Part shown: positions 30,020-40,410 of the stretch, one piece after another
How positions within the stretch are numbered: the first letter of the stretch is position 1
Layout: every line of letters begins with the position of its first letter
Assembly: GCF_029525575.1 (NCBI RefSeq)
Contig: NZ_JAPDIA010000009.1
Location: 620,001 to 684,000 of the forward strand
DNA length: 64,000 nt
Direction: 5' to 3'
Source: Cohnella rhizosphaerae
Lineage (GTDB): Bacteria; Bacillota; Bacilli; Paenibacillales; Paenibacillaceae
Program-made: the position numbers and the translations under genes
The notes under the pieces: model-generated
Database searches by the model: none
Told to the model about the DNA's origin: nothing
The model's input: only the letters and a program-made list of their open reading frames with translations

Positions 30020-30059
30020 AGAAAGAATCGGGCTTCCACGCGGGGCCCGATTCTTTTTT
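30020..30059 (+). terminator. Terminator between two convergent stalk-domain genes
   Basis: AAGAATCGGGC and GCCCGATTCTT form an 11-bp stem, with TTTTTT on the plus strand and an A run (CAAAAGAAAGAA) on the other side, so it can serve both the plus-strand and the converging minus-strand gene. Confidence 0.88.
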
Positions 30060-30106
30060 GCGCAGAAGCGCTTATCCGTTTACCGCCCGGACGGCGTTCC
30101 TTCCGT

Positions 30107-31369
30107 TTATAGCTTCGTGACCGTATAGCCGTCGTTTTTCAGATGCGTGACGATCCCGTCATTGCCGAGCATATGGGCCGCGCCGACGACGATCATGCGG
30201 GTTACGTTTTGGTCGTCGTTCAGGTAGCCTTCGATCTTGCCCGTCATCGTCAGATTGCGGTCGATAATGAGCGCTTTATAATACTCCTGATTTTCCTCGG
30301 ACGCTTTGGTCATCTCGACGAGCGCGTCCTCGTCCCCCGTGACCCACATGCGCGTGAGCGCATCGATCGCTGCGCCGCCTTGGGCGCTTGGCAGGTTGTA
30401 AGCGTCGATCGCTTCCTTCAGCTGCGCTTCCTGGAGGGCCGGAGAAAAGCGATCGAACATGTCCAACTGACTTTCCGCCGACTCCAGCGGAACGATCAAC
30501 TTGTTGTCCTGAGCGGCTTTTCCCATGAGATAGACGTCGATGCCGAGGTTGGCCTGATAGCCGTCGGCTTCGCCTTGCAAAGAAGGAAGCGATTGAGCGA
30601 CGACCCAAGGTTCGTATTGATCGAAAGCTGTGAGGGGCATTTTGTTCGCGATCAGGATGTCGACGAGCGCCCGGTACGTTTCGGCGGAAACATGATCTTT
30701 CAGCGTCGTTCCATCCTTGTAAGTACCCTTGTCCTCGACCAGCTTCTCCATCGCGTCCGCGTCTACTTTCGTCATGTCGACTTCGACGCCGAGATAGCTC
30801 GAAGCCTTGTATGCGGCCTCGATCTCCGCGCGAAGCGGATACATTTTCGCTTGGGCGACGTGGATGGAGCCGAGCAAGTAGACGGTGTTTCCATTTTTCT
30901 CCGCCTTCCAGAGGAACCCCTTGCTGCCCCCGGGCTGACCGGCAGGCGCCAGCGCCACCGCGTTGTTTTTCGCGTCCCAGGTGACCTTATAGCCGACTGC
31001 TTCGGCGACGAAGCGCAGCGGGACGTAGGTCGTGCCGCGGATGATGCGCGGAACCGCATCGAGCGCCTCGACGACGCCGTTGACGACGGCCGTATCGTTG
31101 CCCACCTGCAGGGCGAAGGATAACCCGCTTTTCGTTCCCGTTACCGTTTGGGTTTCGCTGTCCCAGTAAAGATTCACGCCGAGCTTTTCGATCAGCGGCC
31201 GCAGCGGCACGAGCGTCGTGCCGTTCTCGACCATCGGGGCGCCTTGCTTGAACGAGACGGCCGCGCCGTCCATCCAGACGCTGACAGGTTTGGCGGCGGC
31301 GGAGGCCGCGCCGGAAAAGACGCTTACTGCCAGGATGAGAGAAAGAAAGAGAGCTCCGAGCTTTTTCAA
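30107..31369 (-). CDS. Exported TraB/GumN-family protein with an N-terminal stalk domain
   Basis: Predicted 420-aa secreted protein. Signal peptide (FLSLILAVSVFSGAASA), a copper amine oxidase N-like stalk domain (about 28-150; VPLRPLIEKLG, YVPLRFVAEAVGY), then a TraB/GumN domain (155-420) with the family motifs LLGSIHVAQ, LGVEVDMTK and VVGAAHMLGNDG. TraB/GumN proteins are related to the Tiki metalloproteases, so a cell-surface protease role is possible but inferred. Intact despite a CCCCC run at about 30927-30931. Convergent with the RCC1/stalk gene. Confidence 0.88.
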   Translation of the reverse strand: MKKLGALFLSLILAVSVFSGAASAAAKPVSVWMDGAAVSFKQGAPMVENGTTLVPLRPLIEKLGVNLYWDSETQTVTGTKSGLSFALQVGNDTAVVNGVVEALDAVPRIIRGTTYVPLRFVAEAVGYKVTWDAKNNAVALAPAGQPGGSKGFLWKAEKNGNTVYLLGSIHVAQAKMYPLRAEIEAAYKASSYLGVEVDMTKVDADAMEKLVEDKGTYKDGTTLKDHVSAETYRALVDILIANKMPLTAFDQYEPWVVAQSLPSLQGEADGYQANLGIDVYLMGKAAQDNKLIVPLESAESQLDMFDRFSPALQEAQLKEAIDAYNLPSAQGGAAIDALTRMWVTGDEDALVEMTKASEENQEYYKALIIDRNLTMTGKIEGYLNDDQNVTRMIVVGAAHMLGNDGIVTHLKNDGYTVTKL

Positions 31370-31679
31370 CTGTACAACACTCCTGTCCGTCTGATTTGGC
31401 GGCTGCCTGATTTGAAACGATGATGATAAATCTTTAATCCTATCTGAATGTATACAGAATTAGGAAATATGAAACAGAGAAAGCAGATTTGCTGGTCCGC
31501 ATTTGTCGGTCCTGGGACATGGTACGATTGTGCAGTTGCGCGCGCCGGGTCGCCGGGTAAGAGCTATTAAGCAACTCGCAGGCGGCTCGAAGGCCATTCG
31601 CCAAGCAAGCAGTCGGGCATCGCAAGCGAAGAAAGCGATAGACGGCGTGGACGTTAAACTACGGCAGGAGGAAACCGAT
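31370..31679. other. Divergent intergenic region
   Basis: About 310 bases between the TraB-like gene (minus) and the zinc peptidase gene (plus). It must hold both promoters. The AT-rich part at 31415-31490 is the likely promoter area, but no -35/-10 pair stands out. Confidence 0.4.
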
Positions 31680-32510
31680 ATGCAATGGCAAGGAAGACGG
31701 GGCAGCGCGAACGTGGAGGACCGGCGGGGCATGAGCGGCGGCGGCAAGCTCGTCGGCGGCGGCATCGGCGGCATCGTCGTGCTGGTGATCGCGCTGCTGT
31801 TCGGCGGGGGCGACATCGGCAGCATCTTGAACAATATGACGGGTACGTCGACGAGCTCCGGCAGCGATACGCCTTATCAGGGAAGCCAGCAGGAAGAGGA
31901 GCTGGCCCAGTTCGTATCGGTCGTCCTGGCGGATACGGAGGACGTATGGACGCAGATTTTTGCGGAAAAAGGATTAAAATACGAGGATCCGACGCTCGTC
32001 CTCTACAACGACAGCGTGCAGTCCGCGTGCGGCACCGCGGGTTCGTCCGTCGGACCTTTCTATTGCCCGGGCGACCACAAGCTGTATATCGATCTCAGCT
32101 TCTATGACGAGCTGAAGACGAAGTTCCAGGCGCCTGGCGACTTCGCCATGGCGTACGTGATCGCGCACGAGGTCGGACATCACGTTCAGACGCTGCTCGG
32201 CACGACGAACATGGGCGCCAAGCAGACCAATGCCCAATCCGTGCGAACCGAGCTCCAGGCGGATTACTTCGCGGGCGTCTGGGCGCATCACGCGCAGGAC
32301 ATGAACGTGCTCGAACAGGGAGACCTCGAAGAAGCCATCACGGCGGCCAGCGCGGTCGGCGACGACACGCTCCAGAAAAAGTCGCAAGGCTACGTCGTGC
32401 CGGAGAGCTTCACGCACGGCACGTCGGAGCAGCGGATGCGGTGGTTTAAGAAGGGCTTTGACAGCGGCACGATCGAGGGCGGGGACACGTTTAGCGCGAA
32501 AAATTTGTAG
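31680..32510 (+). CDS. Neutral zinc metallopeptidase, YpfJ family
   Basis: Predicted 276-aa membrane-anchored zinc protease (family PF04228). The short cytoplasmic N-terminus is followed by one membrane helix with a Gly-rich lead (GGGIGGIVVLVIALLFGGG, about 23-41), then the catalytic domain with SACGTAGSSVGPFYCPGD and the zinc motif IAHEVGHHVQ (about 161-170), and the downstream ELQADYFAGVW that supplies the third ligand. Start ATG 31680 follows GGAGGAAA by 8 bases. Physiological substrate is unknown for the family. Confidence 0.93.
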   Translation: MQWQGRRGSANVEDRRGMSGGGKLVGGGIGGIVVLVIALLFGGGDIGSILNNMTGTSTSSGSDTPYQGSQQEEELAQFVSVVLADTEDVWTQIFAEKGLKYEDPTLVLYNDSVQSACGTAGSSVGPFYCPGDHKLYIDLSFYDELKTKFQAPGDFAMAYVIAHEVGHHVQTLLGTTNMGAKQTNAQSVRTELQADYFAGVWAHHAQDMNVLEQGDLEEAITAASAVGDDTLQKKSQGYVVPESFTHGTSEQRMRWFKKGFDSGTIEGGDTFSAKNL

Positions 32511-32543
32511 GCTGATGCGGGTTGGCGGGAAGTTCGAGCGAGG

Positions 32544-32575
32544 GCCGCCGGGGAATTCCCGGCGGCTTTTTTTTT
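32544..32575 (+). terminator. Terminator after the zinc peptidase gene
   Basis: GCCGCCGGG and CCCGGCGGC form a perfect 9-bp stem with a GAATT loop, followed by nine T. Confidence 0.95.
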
Positions 32576-32684
32576 GGCGGCTCTCTTGTGATTTCTTCCT
32601 AATTCGGGCGGCGGCGAGGCGGGGACAGGCAAGCGCGCTATCGACGTGTTTAAGCTTTTCGGAATTTTGGCGGGGCGGGTCCAA

Positions 32685-32821
32685 AAAACCTGCATTTATA
32701 CATGTATTTTCTGCCGACGCGTGACGCTGGACGAAATACCTGCAAATATGCAGGCAAATGCGAAGTACAAGCCGGAAATCCGGCTGATGAAGGAAAATAC
32801 CTGCACATTTGCATGTATTTT
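32685..32821. repeat. Three spaced TGCA-type palindromic repeats
   Basis: Related near-palindromes lie at 32685-32712 (AACCTGCATTTATACATG), 32733-32760 (ATACCTGCAAATATGCAGG) and 32793-32821 (ATACCTGCACATTTGCATG), about 48 to 60 bases apart, and two end in GTATTTT. They are AT-rich within GC-rich DNA and are followed directly by the 42-bp minisatellite. Confidence 0.7.
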
Positions 32822-32890
32822 GAACAAAAGAGCCGATATTAGTGAAAAAGATGTATATTCGCAGGAATTGCAGCGAAGGAACGCCACGGG

Positions 32891-33222
32891 CGACGGTACG
32901 CGGGTGGCGAGACAAGGGCGACGATATGCGGGCGATGGTACGGGGGTGGCGAGACAAGGGCGACGATATGCGGGCGATGGTACGGGGGTGGCGAGACAAG
33001 GGCGACGGTACGCGGGCGGTGGTACGCGGGTGGCGATACAAGGGCGACGATATGCGGGCGGTGGTACGGGGGTGATGAGACATGGGCGATGATATGCGGG
33101 CGGTGGTACGGGGGTGGCGAGACAAGGGCGACGATATGCGGGCGGTGGTACGCGGGTGACGATACGTGGGTGACCATACGTGGTTAAACAATACGCGGGC
33201 GATGGTACGCGGCCCATGCGGG
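32891..33222. repeat. Minisatellite: 14-mers in a 42-bp higher-order repeat
   Basis: About twenty-one 14-base units, each ending in GGG (types CGACGATATGCGGG, CGATGGTACGGGGG, TGGCGAGACAAGGG), in a three-unit 42-bp cycle; anchors at 32916, 32958, 33000, 33042, 33084 and 33126. Both 14-base (28- or 42-bp) steps occur. The last units are degenerate (33170-33222). Since 42 is a multiple of 3, frames stay open on both strands, but no gene signal is present. Confidence 0.92.
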
Positions 33223-33433
33223 TCAATGTTTCCGGTTAACGGAGCGCCAAAGTCGATCGATGTGCCGAAGATGAGCATTTTTAGATTTACAAACTTTCTC
33301 TATATCGAGCGACAGCGCCTGATCTCCAACTTCGTAATTTTGCGCCTAGAACGCCCATAAACGCACATCGCCATGGAATCGTTTTCATTTTACGATGAGG
33401 GGGATTCCATTTTATGGGGGAGGCCACCACACC

Positions 33434-36400
33434 ATGTCCAGTTGGAAAAAATGGCTCGCGGCGTTTATGACGGCGCTGTTGATGCTGACGTCGATGCCCG
33501 CGTTCGCGGCGGAGAACGCGCAGCAGGAGCCGCAGCGTATGCAGGATGCGGACGCGGGAGGCGCAGGCGCCGCTGCGCCGGCCTACATACGCATCAAAAA
33601 TAAATGGCAGAGCAACTATTTGTACGAAGGCTCGGACGGCATCGTGCGCTATGGCCGCACGGCGCTGGACGATGCCGCTTCGCAGTGGCGGCTGGAGCCG
33701 GCGGATGGCGGGACGCGCATCCAGAACCGCGCCACCGGCCACTACATCACGATCGCCGAGACGGCGAAGCGCCGGGATGCGCTCGTCGCCCGCGAGATCG
33801 CCGTCAGCACGGCTGCCGATCAGTGGCTCATCGAGGATGCGAGCCGGCCGGGCTACAAGGTCATCAAGAGCGCGACGGCAGATCCGAGCGCGAACCTGGT
33901 CATTCACGAGGAGGACCAGCTCGGTTATGCCGAAGCCAGCAACGACATCAACATTACGTTCGAGAGTCCGCAATGGATGTTCGAGCCGGCGGAGACGCTG
34001 CAGCCGGTGCTGATCCTGAATGAATTCAGGGCGGGTCAATTCCTGTACGAGACGGCGAATCCGGAAGACGGGCGTACGCGCAACGTCGTCGCCTTCGGGA
34101 AGATCGACCCGACGGATCCGAAGGCGCAATGGTACGTGGAAGTCGAATCGGGCGACGCGGGCACGGCGCAGGTCGTACGTCTCCGGAACCGGGCCACCGG
34201 CGATTATATCGAGCAGTTCGACGCGGACAATTATTGGCGCAGGATCGAGATGGCCCCGGCCTCCGCCGCGGAGCCCCAGCGTTGGACGATCGCGCCCGCC
34301 GCGGCGGAGAACGGCGATCCCGTGCGTGGCTACGTCTCGATCTCAAGCGCGGGTCACCCCGCCTATGTGCTGAATACGCAGTTCGAGGATACGTACGCGC
34401 GGTCCAACGACTGGTCCAACGCGGGACGCAGCAACGCGCACTGGAAAATCGCGCCCGCCTACGACGTGAAGCCGGTCCGCATCGTCAACTATACGGCGGC
34501 GGACGCCGGTACGGATTATCTCTATGAAGGAGAGGACGGCTTCCTGAAGCACGGCGCGCTGACTGCCGGCCGGGAGGACGATCCGGCCTACCAGTGGATC
34601 GTCGAGGACCAGGACGGCAAGAAGCGTCTCCGCAACGCGGCGACGGGCGGTTACCTCGCTTCCGGCGATCCGCTGGCGGTAAGCCCCGCCGGGTCGGTGA
34701 CGTCTGCGGTGTATCAATGGCAGCTCGCGCCATCGGACATGTACGACGACTACGTGAACATCGCCGCCGCTGACGGCTCCGGCCTGCTGCTGCTTAAGGA
34801 CGGCGTCCTGCGTACTGGCGCCTCCGATCCGGACGCCGACGCCGTGCAGTGGCTGCTGGAGGATCCGTCCGCCCGGACGGACGGCACGCCGCAGTACGTG
34901 CGCATCCAGAACGAGTGGAAGCCCTTCGTCTGGTACGAGGACGACGGCGGAGATTTGAAATACGGCAACCCGCGATCGGACGGCCGGGATCAATGGCTGA
35001 TCGAGAAGTATCAGGGCCGCAAGCGGATTAAAAACCGCGCCACGGGCCATTATGTCAACCTGCAAAACATGACGGGCGGCCATATCCGCGTCACCGACGT
35101 CTCCGACGACTGGACGAGCGCGGTGTGGGTCGTCGAATCGCTTGCGGGCGGCTCCAAGCTGATCTACAACGTGGCGGACCGGGTGAAAAACCAGGAGATT
35201 CAGAAGCTGGTCAACCTGCAAAACCTGAACAAGTACGCCGAGTACGCCCAGATCAACCGAAACTGGGGCAGTCCGCACTGGACGCTCATTCCGGTGGACG
35301 ACGCGGGACCGTCGTACCTGCGTTTTACGAACAAGCAAGGGCAGTCGCTCTTCGAGGAAACGGAAGGCGATGCCGCAGGCAAGGTGCGTTACGGGGAGGC
35401 GACCGGCGCCGACATGCGCGCCGTATGGTACGTCGAGGATGCGGGCGGCGGGGCGAAGCGCCTGAAGAACGTCGAGACGGGCCATTATATCGCGATGGAA
35501 AACATGGCGGGACACGAGTCGGAGGACGCGCCCAATATCCCGCTCGGCACCGAAGCGGTCGTGTATGAATCGTGGGGCAGCGCCAAGTGGTATCTGGAGG
35601 CCGCTTCCGAAAGCGGATATACCGCGATCCGCAGCGGCTGGGCCGGCCACTATATTTACGCGGACGGAACAGGCGGCGCGAAGGTGAGCAAGACCGTCAA
35701 GTCGGGCGACGGCAGCTTCGCGGACAGCGCGCTGTTCGAGGCGGAGCCCGTCGAGCTGACGCCGGCGCTGCCGGAAGGCTACATCCGGATTCAGAACGAA
35801 GCGAACGGACAGTATCTTTATGAAAACCGCGGCGGCGTCGTGCTGTACGGCAATGTCGCCGAGAACAACGGCTACGGCCATTGGCGGCTCGTCCGGCAGG
35901 ACGGCGCGGTCCTTGTCGAAAACCGGGCGACCGGGGACCGGATGACGCTGACGCCGGATTACCGGTATATCGAGAGCTTGCCGGCCGCGGACAGCGCCGA
36001 TGCGGCCGCGGGCTGGTCGATCGAGCCTTCGGCGTCGTCCGCGGGCAAATGGCTCATCCGCAGCCTCGCCGCCGGCTACGACGACGAATACGTCCATACG
36101 GACAACGCCGCGGGCTACGCGGAGCGCGGACTCGTGCCCGTCTCGTTCGGAACGGCGAGATGGAGCTTCGCGGCGGCGCCGGCGGATTACGAGACGCCGG
36201 ACGACGGCGGCGCGGCGAATACGGACACGGCGACGCCGGTCTTCGACGATACCGCTTATACGCGGATCGGCAGCGGGGGACGCTTGGCTCGTCGACCAAG
36301 GCGGTACGATCGCGCTTGCCCAAGAGAGCGGGACCGCCGCACAGTGGCTGCTCCAAGACTTTAACGGGCGCAAGCTGGTCCGAAACCGGGCGAGCGGCCG

Positions 36401-39400
36401 ACTGCTCGCGCTCGACCAGACGGGACGGCCAAGCGCGGCGGCAGAAGGCGCGCGCGGCCGCATGAGCTCGCAGTGGGACGTAGTCGAGACGCAGGGGCTG
36501 CTCGAGCTGCGCGGCGCCGCGGATCGCGCGGGACTGCTCCTGCATGCCGACGGCGCGGTCGAATATGGCAACGCCGCTGCCGCCGCGCAAGGACGCTGGG
36601 TTTTTGAGCGCGTGCCGGGCGATGTCGTCTATGAGGCGGAAAACGCGTTTATGGGCGGCGGCGTCGCCGCGCATCAAGAGCTGCCCGGCTACGCGGGAAC
36701 CGGGTATGCATCCGGATGGGGTGCGGGCGCGGTCAGCGCAGCAACTGGCGCTGACGGCACAAACGGCGCCGCCGGCCCGGACGAAGCGCATGCCAAGCTG
36801 GCCTTCACCGTCAATGCGCAGGCCGCAGGAGAGTACGACGCGGTCGTGCGCTACGCGAATCAAGGCACATCCGTCCCATCGACGCTCGCCGTCGCCGTCA
36901 ATGGCCTTTCCGCCGCAACGCTCAGTCTCCCGCCGACCGGCGCAGGCTGGTCGACGGCGGCGATGCGGCTGACGCTGCGCCAGGGCTTGAACACGATCGC
37001 GCTCCGGCCGGCGGAAGGAGCCGCCGCGCAGGCAGCGGCACTCGCCGTCGATTCGCTCACGCTGAAGTACAGCGTCGCCCCGGCGTACCGCGGCGCGACG
37101 ACGCCGTACGCGACCTACGAGGCGGAGGACGCCGAGACGAACGGCGAGCTGCTGCGCGCCTCCCGCGCTTACTACGATCCGGCCTCCGAAGCCTCCGGCC
37201 GCCGGGCCGTGAAGCTGAGCGAGACCGGCGACTATGTCTCGTTCACGCTGGCGCGTCCGGCCAATTCGATCGTGCTGCGCTACGCGATTCCCGACAGCGC
37301 GGACGGCGCGGGCCTTACCGAGACGCTGGGGCTGTACGTTAACGGCCAGTTCAGGCAGAAGCTGACGCTGACGTCCAAGTACGCCTGGGAATACGGCAGC
37401 TATCCGTGGTCCAACGATCCGACGCAGGGCAGCGGTCACCGCTTTTTCGACGAGACGCACGCGCTCATCGGCGACGTGCCTGCGGGCGCAAAGATCACGC
37501 TAAAAAAGGATGCCGAAAGCACCTCGCCTTTTTACACGATCGATCTGGCGGACTTCGAGCAGGCGACGGCTCCGCTGCCGATGCCCGAAGGCTTCCTGTC
37601 CGTGGACGATTACGGCGCGGCGTCGGATGACGGCAGCGACGATACCGCCGCCTTCAAGCGTACGATGGAAGCGGCGAAGGCCGAAGGCAAGGGCGTTTGG
37701 TTCCCCGCCGGCGAATACGAGCTGCGGGACGGTTTGCTCGATCTGGATCGCATCCAGATCCGCGGCGCGGGCATGTGGCATACGCAGCTGACGGGCGCCA
37801 AGTTCGTGGGCAAAGGCGACGATATCGGCGTCTACGATCTGCTCATCGACGGCGATATCAACGTGCGGGACGACGAGGCGATCACCAATGCGTTTCACGG
37901 CGGCTTCGGTCCGGGCTCCGTGCTGCACAACGTCTGGATCGAGCACACGAAGGCAGGGCTGTGGCTTACCAAGGTGAAGGACGGCGAGGAATATACGCAC
38001 GGCCTGCACATGGTCGGCTTGCGTATGCGCAATCTGATGGCGGACGGCATCAACTTCAGCGTCGGCACGACGGACAGCATGCTCGAGCAGAGCGACGTGC
38101 GCTATCCGGGCGACGACGGCATCGCGATGTGGTCGACCGACGGGCGCTCGAGCATCAATAACACGGCGCGCTTCAACACGGTGAGCCTGCCTTGGCTGGC
38201 AAACAACATCGCCGTCTTCGGCGGCACGGACAACCGGATTCAGGATAACTTGGCCATGGATACGATCACCAACGGCTCCGGCATCACGGTGTCCACGCGG
38301 TTCAATCCGCTGCCGTTCGCGGGGACGACGGTGGTCGAGCGCAATACGCTTATTCGCACGGGCAGCTACGATACGGGCTTGCAGACGAATCTGGGCGCAT
38401 TCTGGCTGTTCGCCGATACGAAAAACATGACCGGAGACATCGTTGTTCGCGACAATACGGCGCTGGACAGCACGTTCGCGGGCGTCGTAATCAACGGGAC
38501 CCAGGCAATCTCGGGCGGCAGGCTGCTCCTGCAAAATCTCGTGCTCGACGGCGCCGGCACGGCCGGCGTGCAGGTGGCGCAGACCGTCACGGGCGCGGCC
38601 GAGGTCGACAACGTCATCGTTCGCGGCGCGAAAATCGCGGACGTCGCGAATGCCTCGGCAGGCTTCGCTCTTCGCGAGGTTAACGAGGGCTTCGCGTCCG
38701 CGGCCAAACCGTTCGCGGCGACCGCCGAGGGGGGCTCGCCGAACGGCTTCGCCCTGACCGCGGGCGCAACGCTTGCGATCAAGGTGACCGACGCCGCAGG
38801 CAAGGACGTCACGGCGCAGTCGACGTTCGCGACGGAGCAGGCGTCGATTGCGGCCGCGGATGCCGCGGGCGTGCTGCGCGGCATCGCGACTGGCGAGACG
38901 CGCCTGCGCATCGCCTACGGCGGAGCCGAGCGGACGTACATGGTTAAAGTCGCGGCCGCGCAGGCCGTAAACCCGCCGGTCGATACCGGCGGCGGCAATG
39001 CCGGATCTGCCGGCAGCGCCATCGACGCTGCGGCTTCCGCCAACGACGCCAAGCTGAAGGCGTCGGCGGGCGACGCGATCGCGGTGAACGCGTCGGCCGA
39101 CGGCACCGCGCCGTTTACCGCGCAGGCGCTGCTCACGGCGGCTGCCGGCCGGCCGAATGCGGTTCTCACGATCGCGAACGGCGGCGCGACGTACCGATTC
39201 CCGCTGTCGTTGGCCGCCAAGCTCATCAAGGATCGCGGCTACGATCAGGATCCGAAGGCGCTCTGGATCTTCGAGATCAAGCCGCTCGAAGATTCGGCCC
39301 TGCCGCCGATCCGTGAGGCGGCGGCGCGTCAGAAGCTCGACCTGGTCGCGGCGCCGGTCGAATTCGCCGTCGCGCTCCGCAGCGGCGCGAAGATCGAGAC

Positions 39401-40190
39401 GATCGCCGACTTTGGCGGCGTCTATGTCGATCGCACGATCCGAACGCCGGATCGGCTCGACGAAGCGAGCGTCACGGCGGTCGTCTACCGGCAGGGCGAA
39501 GCGGGCATGGGATCGTTCGTCTACGTGCCGGCGCTGTTCCGGGCGGGTGAGGACGGCGGCACGATCGTCACGATCCGCAGTCCGGGCAACAGCGTATACG
39601 CCGTCGTATCGCATGTCGCGACGTTCGCGGACCTGTCGAATCACTGGGCGAAGCAGGAAATCGAGCGGCTCGCGTCGAAACTTATCGTCAAAGGCATCGG
39701 AGGCGATGCGTTCGGACCTGCGCGCAGCATCACGCGGGCCGAATTCGCGGCGCTGCTCGTCCGGGGGCTCGGTCTCCGGGATCCCGGAGGCGACACCGGC
39801 TTCAAGGACGTAGAAGGCAGCGCCTGGTATGCCGCAGAGGTGCGCACGGCGGCCGCCTACGGTCTTGTCCGCGGCTTCGGGGACGGCAGTTTCCGTCCGC
39901 AGGCGACGGTCACCCGCGAAGAAATCGCGGTCATGGCGGCGCAGGCGCTGAAGCTGGCCGGCGCGCCAGCCTCGGCGGACGGGGAAGCGAAGTCGGCCGC
40001 AGCGTTCGCGGATGCGGCGGACGTTCATGCCTGGTCGGCCGACGCGGTTCGTGCCGCGTCTTCGCTCGGCATCGTGAAGGGGCTGCCGGACGGCCGCTTC
40101 GCGCCGCGCGCGTCGGCTACCCGCGCGGAAGCCGCCGCGATGCTGAGCCGCACGCTTCAGGCGGCGGGGCTGTCGAACGCAGCCGATTGA
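33434..40190 (+). CDS. Giant SLH-anchored GH87-like glucanase with seven beta-trefoil-like repeats, frameshifted
   Basis: Predicted 2251-aa exported protein. Layout: signal peptide 1-27; seven repeats of about 130 residues (45-1055), each with Y-x-RIxN...LYE..DG..YG...QW..E and RIxNRATGHYI; a CBM35/6-like module (1058-1214, VYEAENA); a second such module fused to a right-handed beta-helix catalytic region (1216-1790; YEAEDAETNG, VDDYGA, DDTAAF, RYPGDDGIAMW, GGTDNRIQDN) that resembles GH87 alpha-1,3-glucanases; a beta-rich module; three SLH repeats (from about residue 2065). ATG 33434 follows GGGGGAGG. The G run 36275-36279 has one extra base; with four G it reads IGSGDAWLVDQGG. Likely acts on alpha-glucan at the cell surface; substrate inferred. 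Confidence 0.85.
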
Positions 40191-40274
40191 CGGCAGCGCC
40201 GGACATCCTTCGATGCGATGCATGGCGAGCGGCAACAAAAGCTTGAATCGCATCGTCAATACGATTTGAAAACG

Positions 40275-40315
40275 AAAATGCGCGTCTTCGCTCCGAAGCG
40301 GAGATGCGCATTTTT
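40275..40315 (+). terminator. Terminator after the GH87-like gene
   Basis: AAAATGCGC and GCGCATTTTT form the outer stem, with further pairing around a CGAA loop, ending in a T run. Confidence 0.85.
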
Positions 40316-40410
40316 GCCGGTTAGCGGACGACGGCGCCTTCCCAGGGCGCGGCGGCCGTCCGGGCGCCGCGCCGCATGCGCGAGAACGAAAAGGTCGCCG
40401 GGGGGGAAGC

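Noticed and set aside
32842..33075. A small repeat protein (VRGWRDKGDD repeats)
   Set aside because: It lies wholly in the 42-bp minisatellite, other frames are equally open, and no ribosome site is present.
32891..33222. Strong G-quadruplex array
   Set aside because: GGG tracts are separated by about 11 bases, too long for typical stable quadruplexes, though the strand bias is real.
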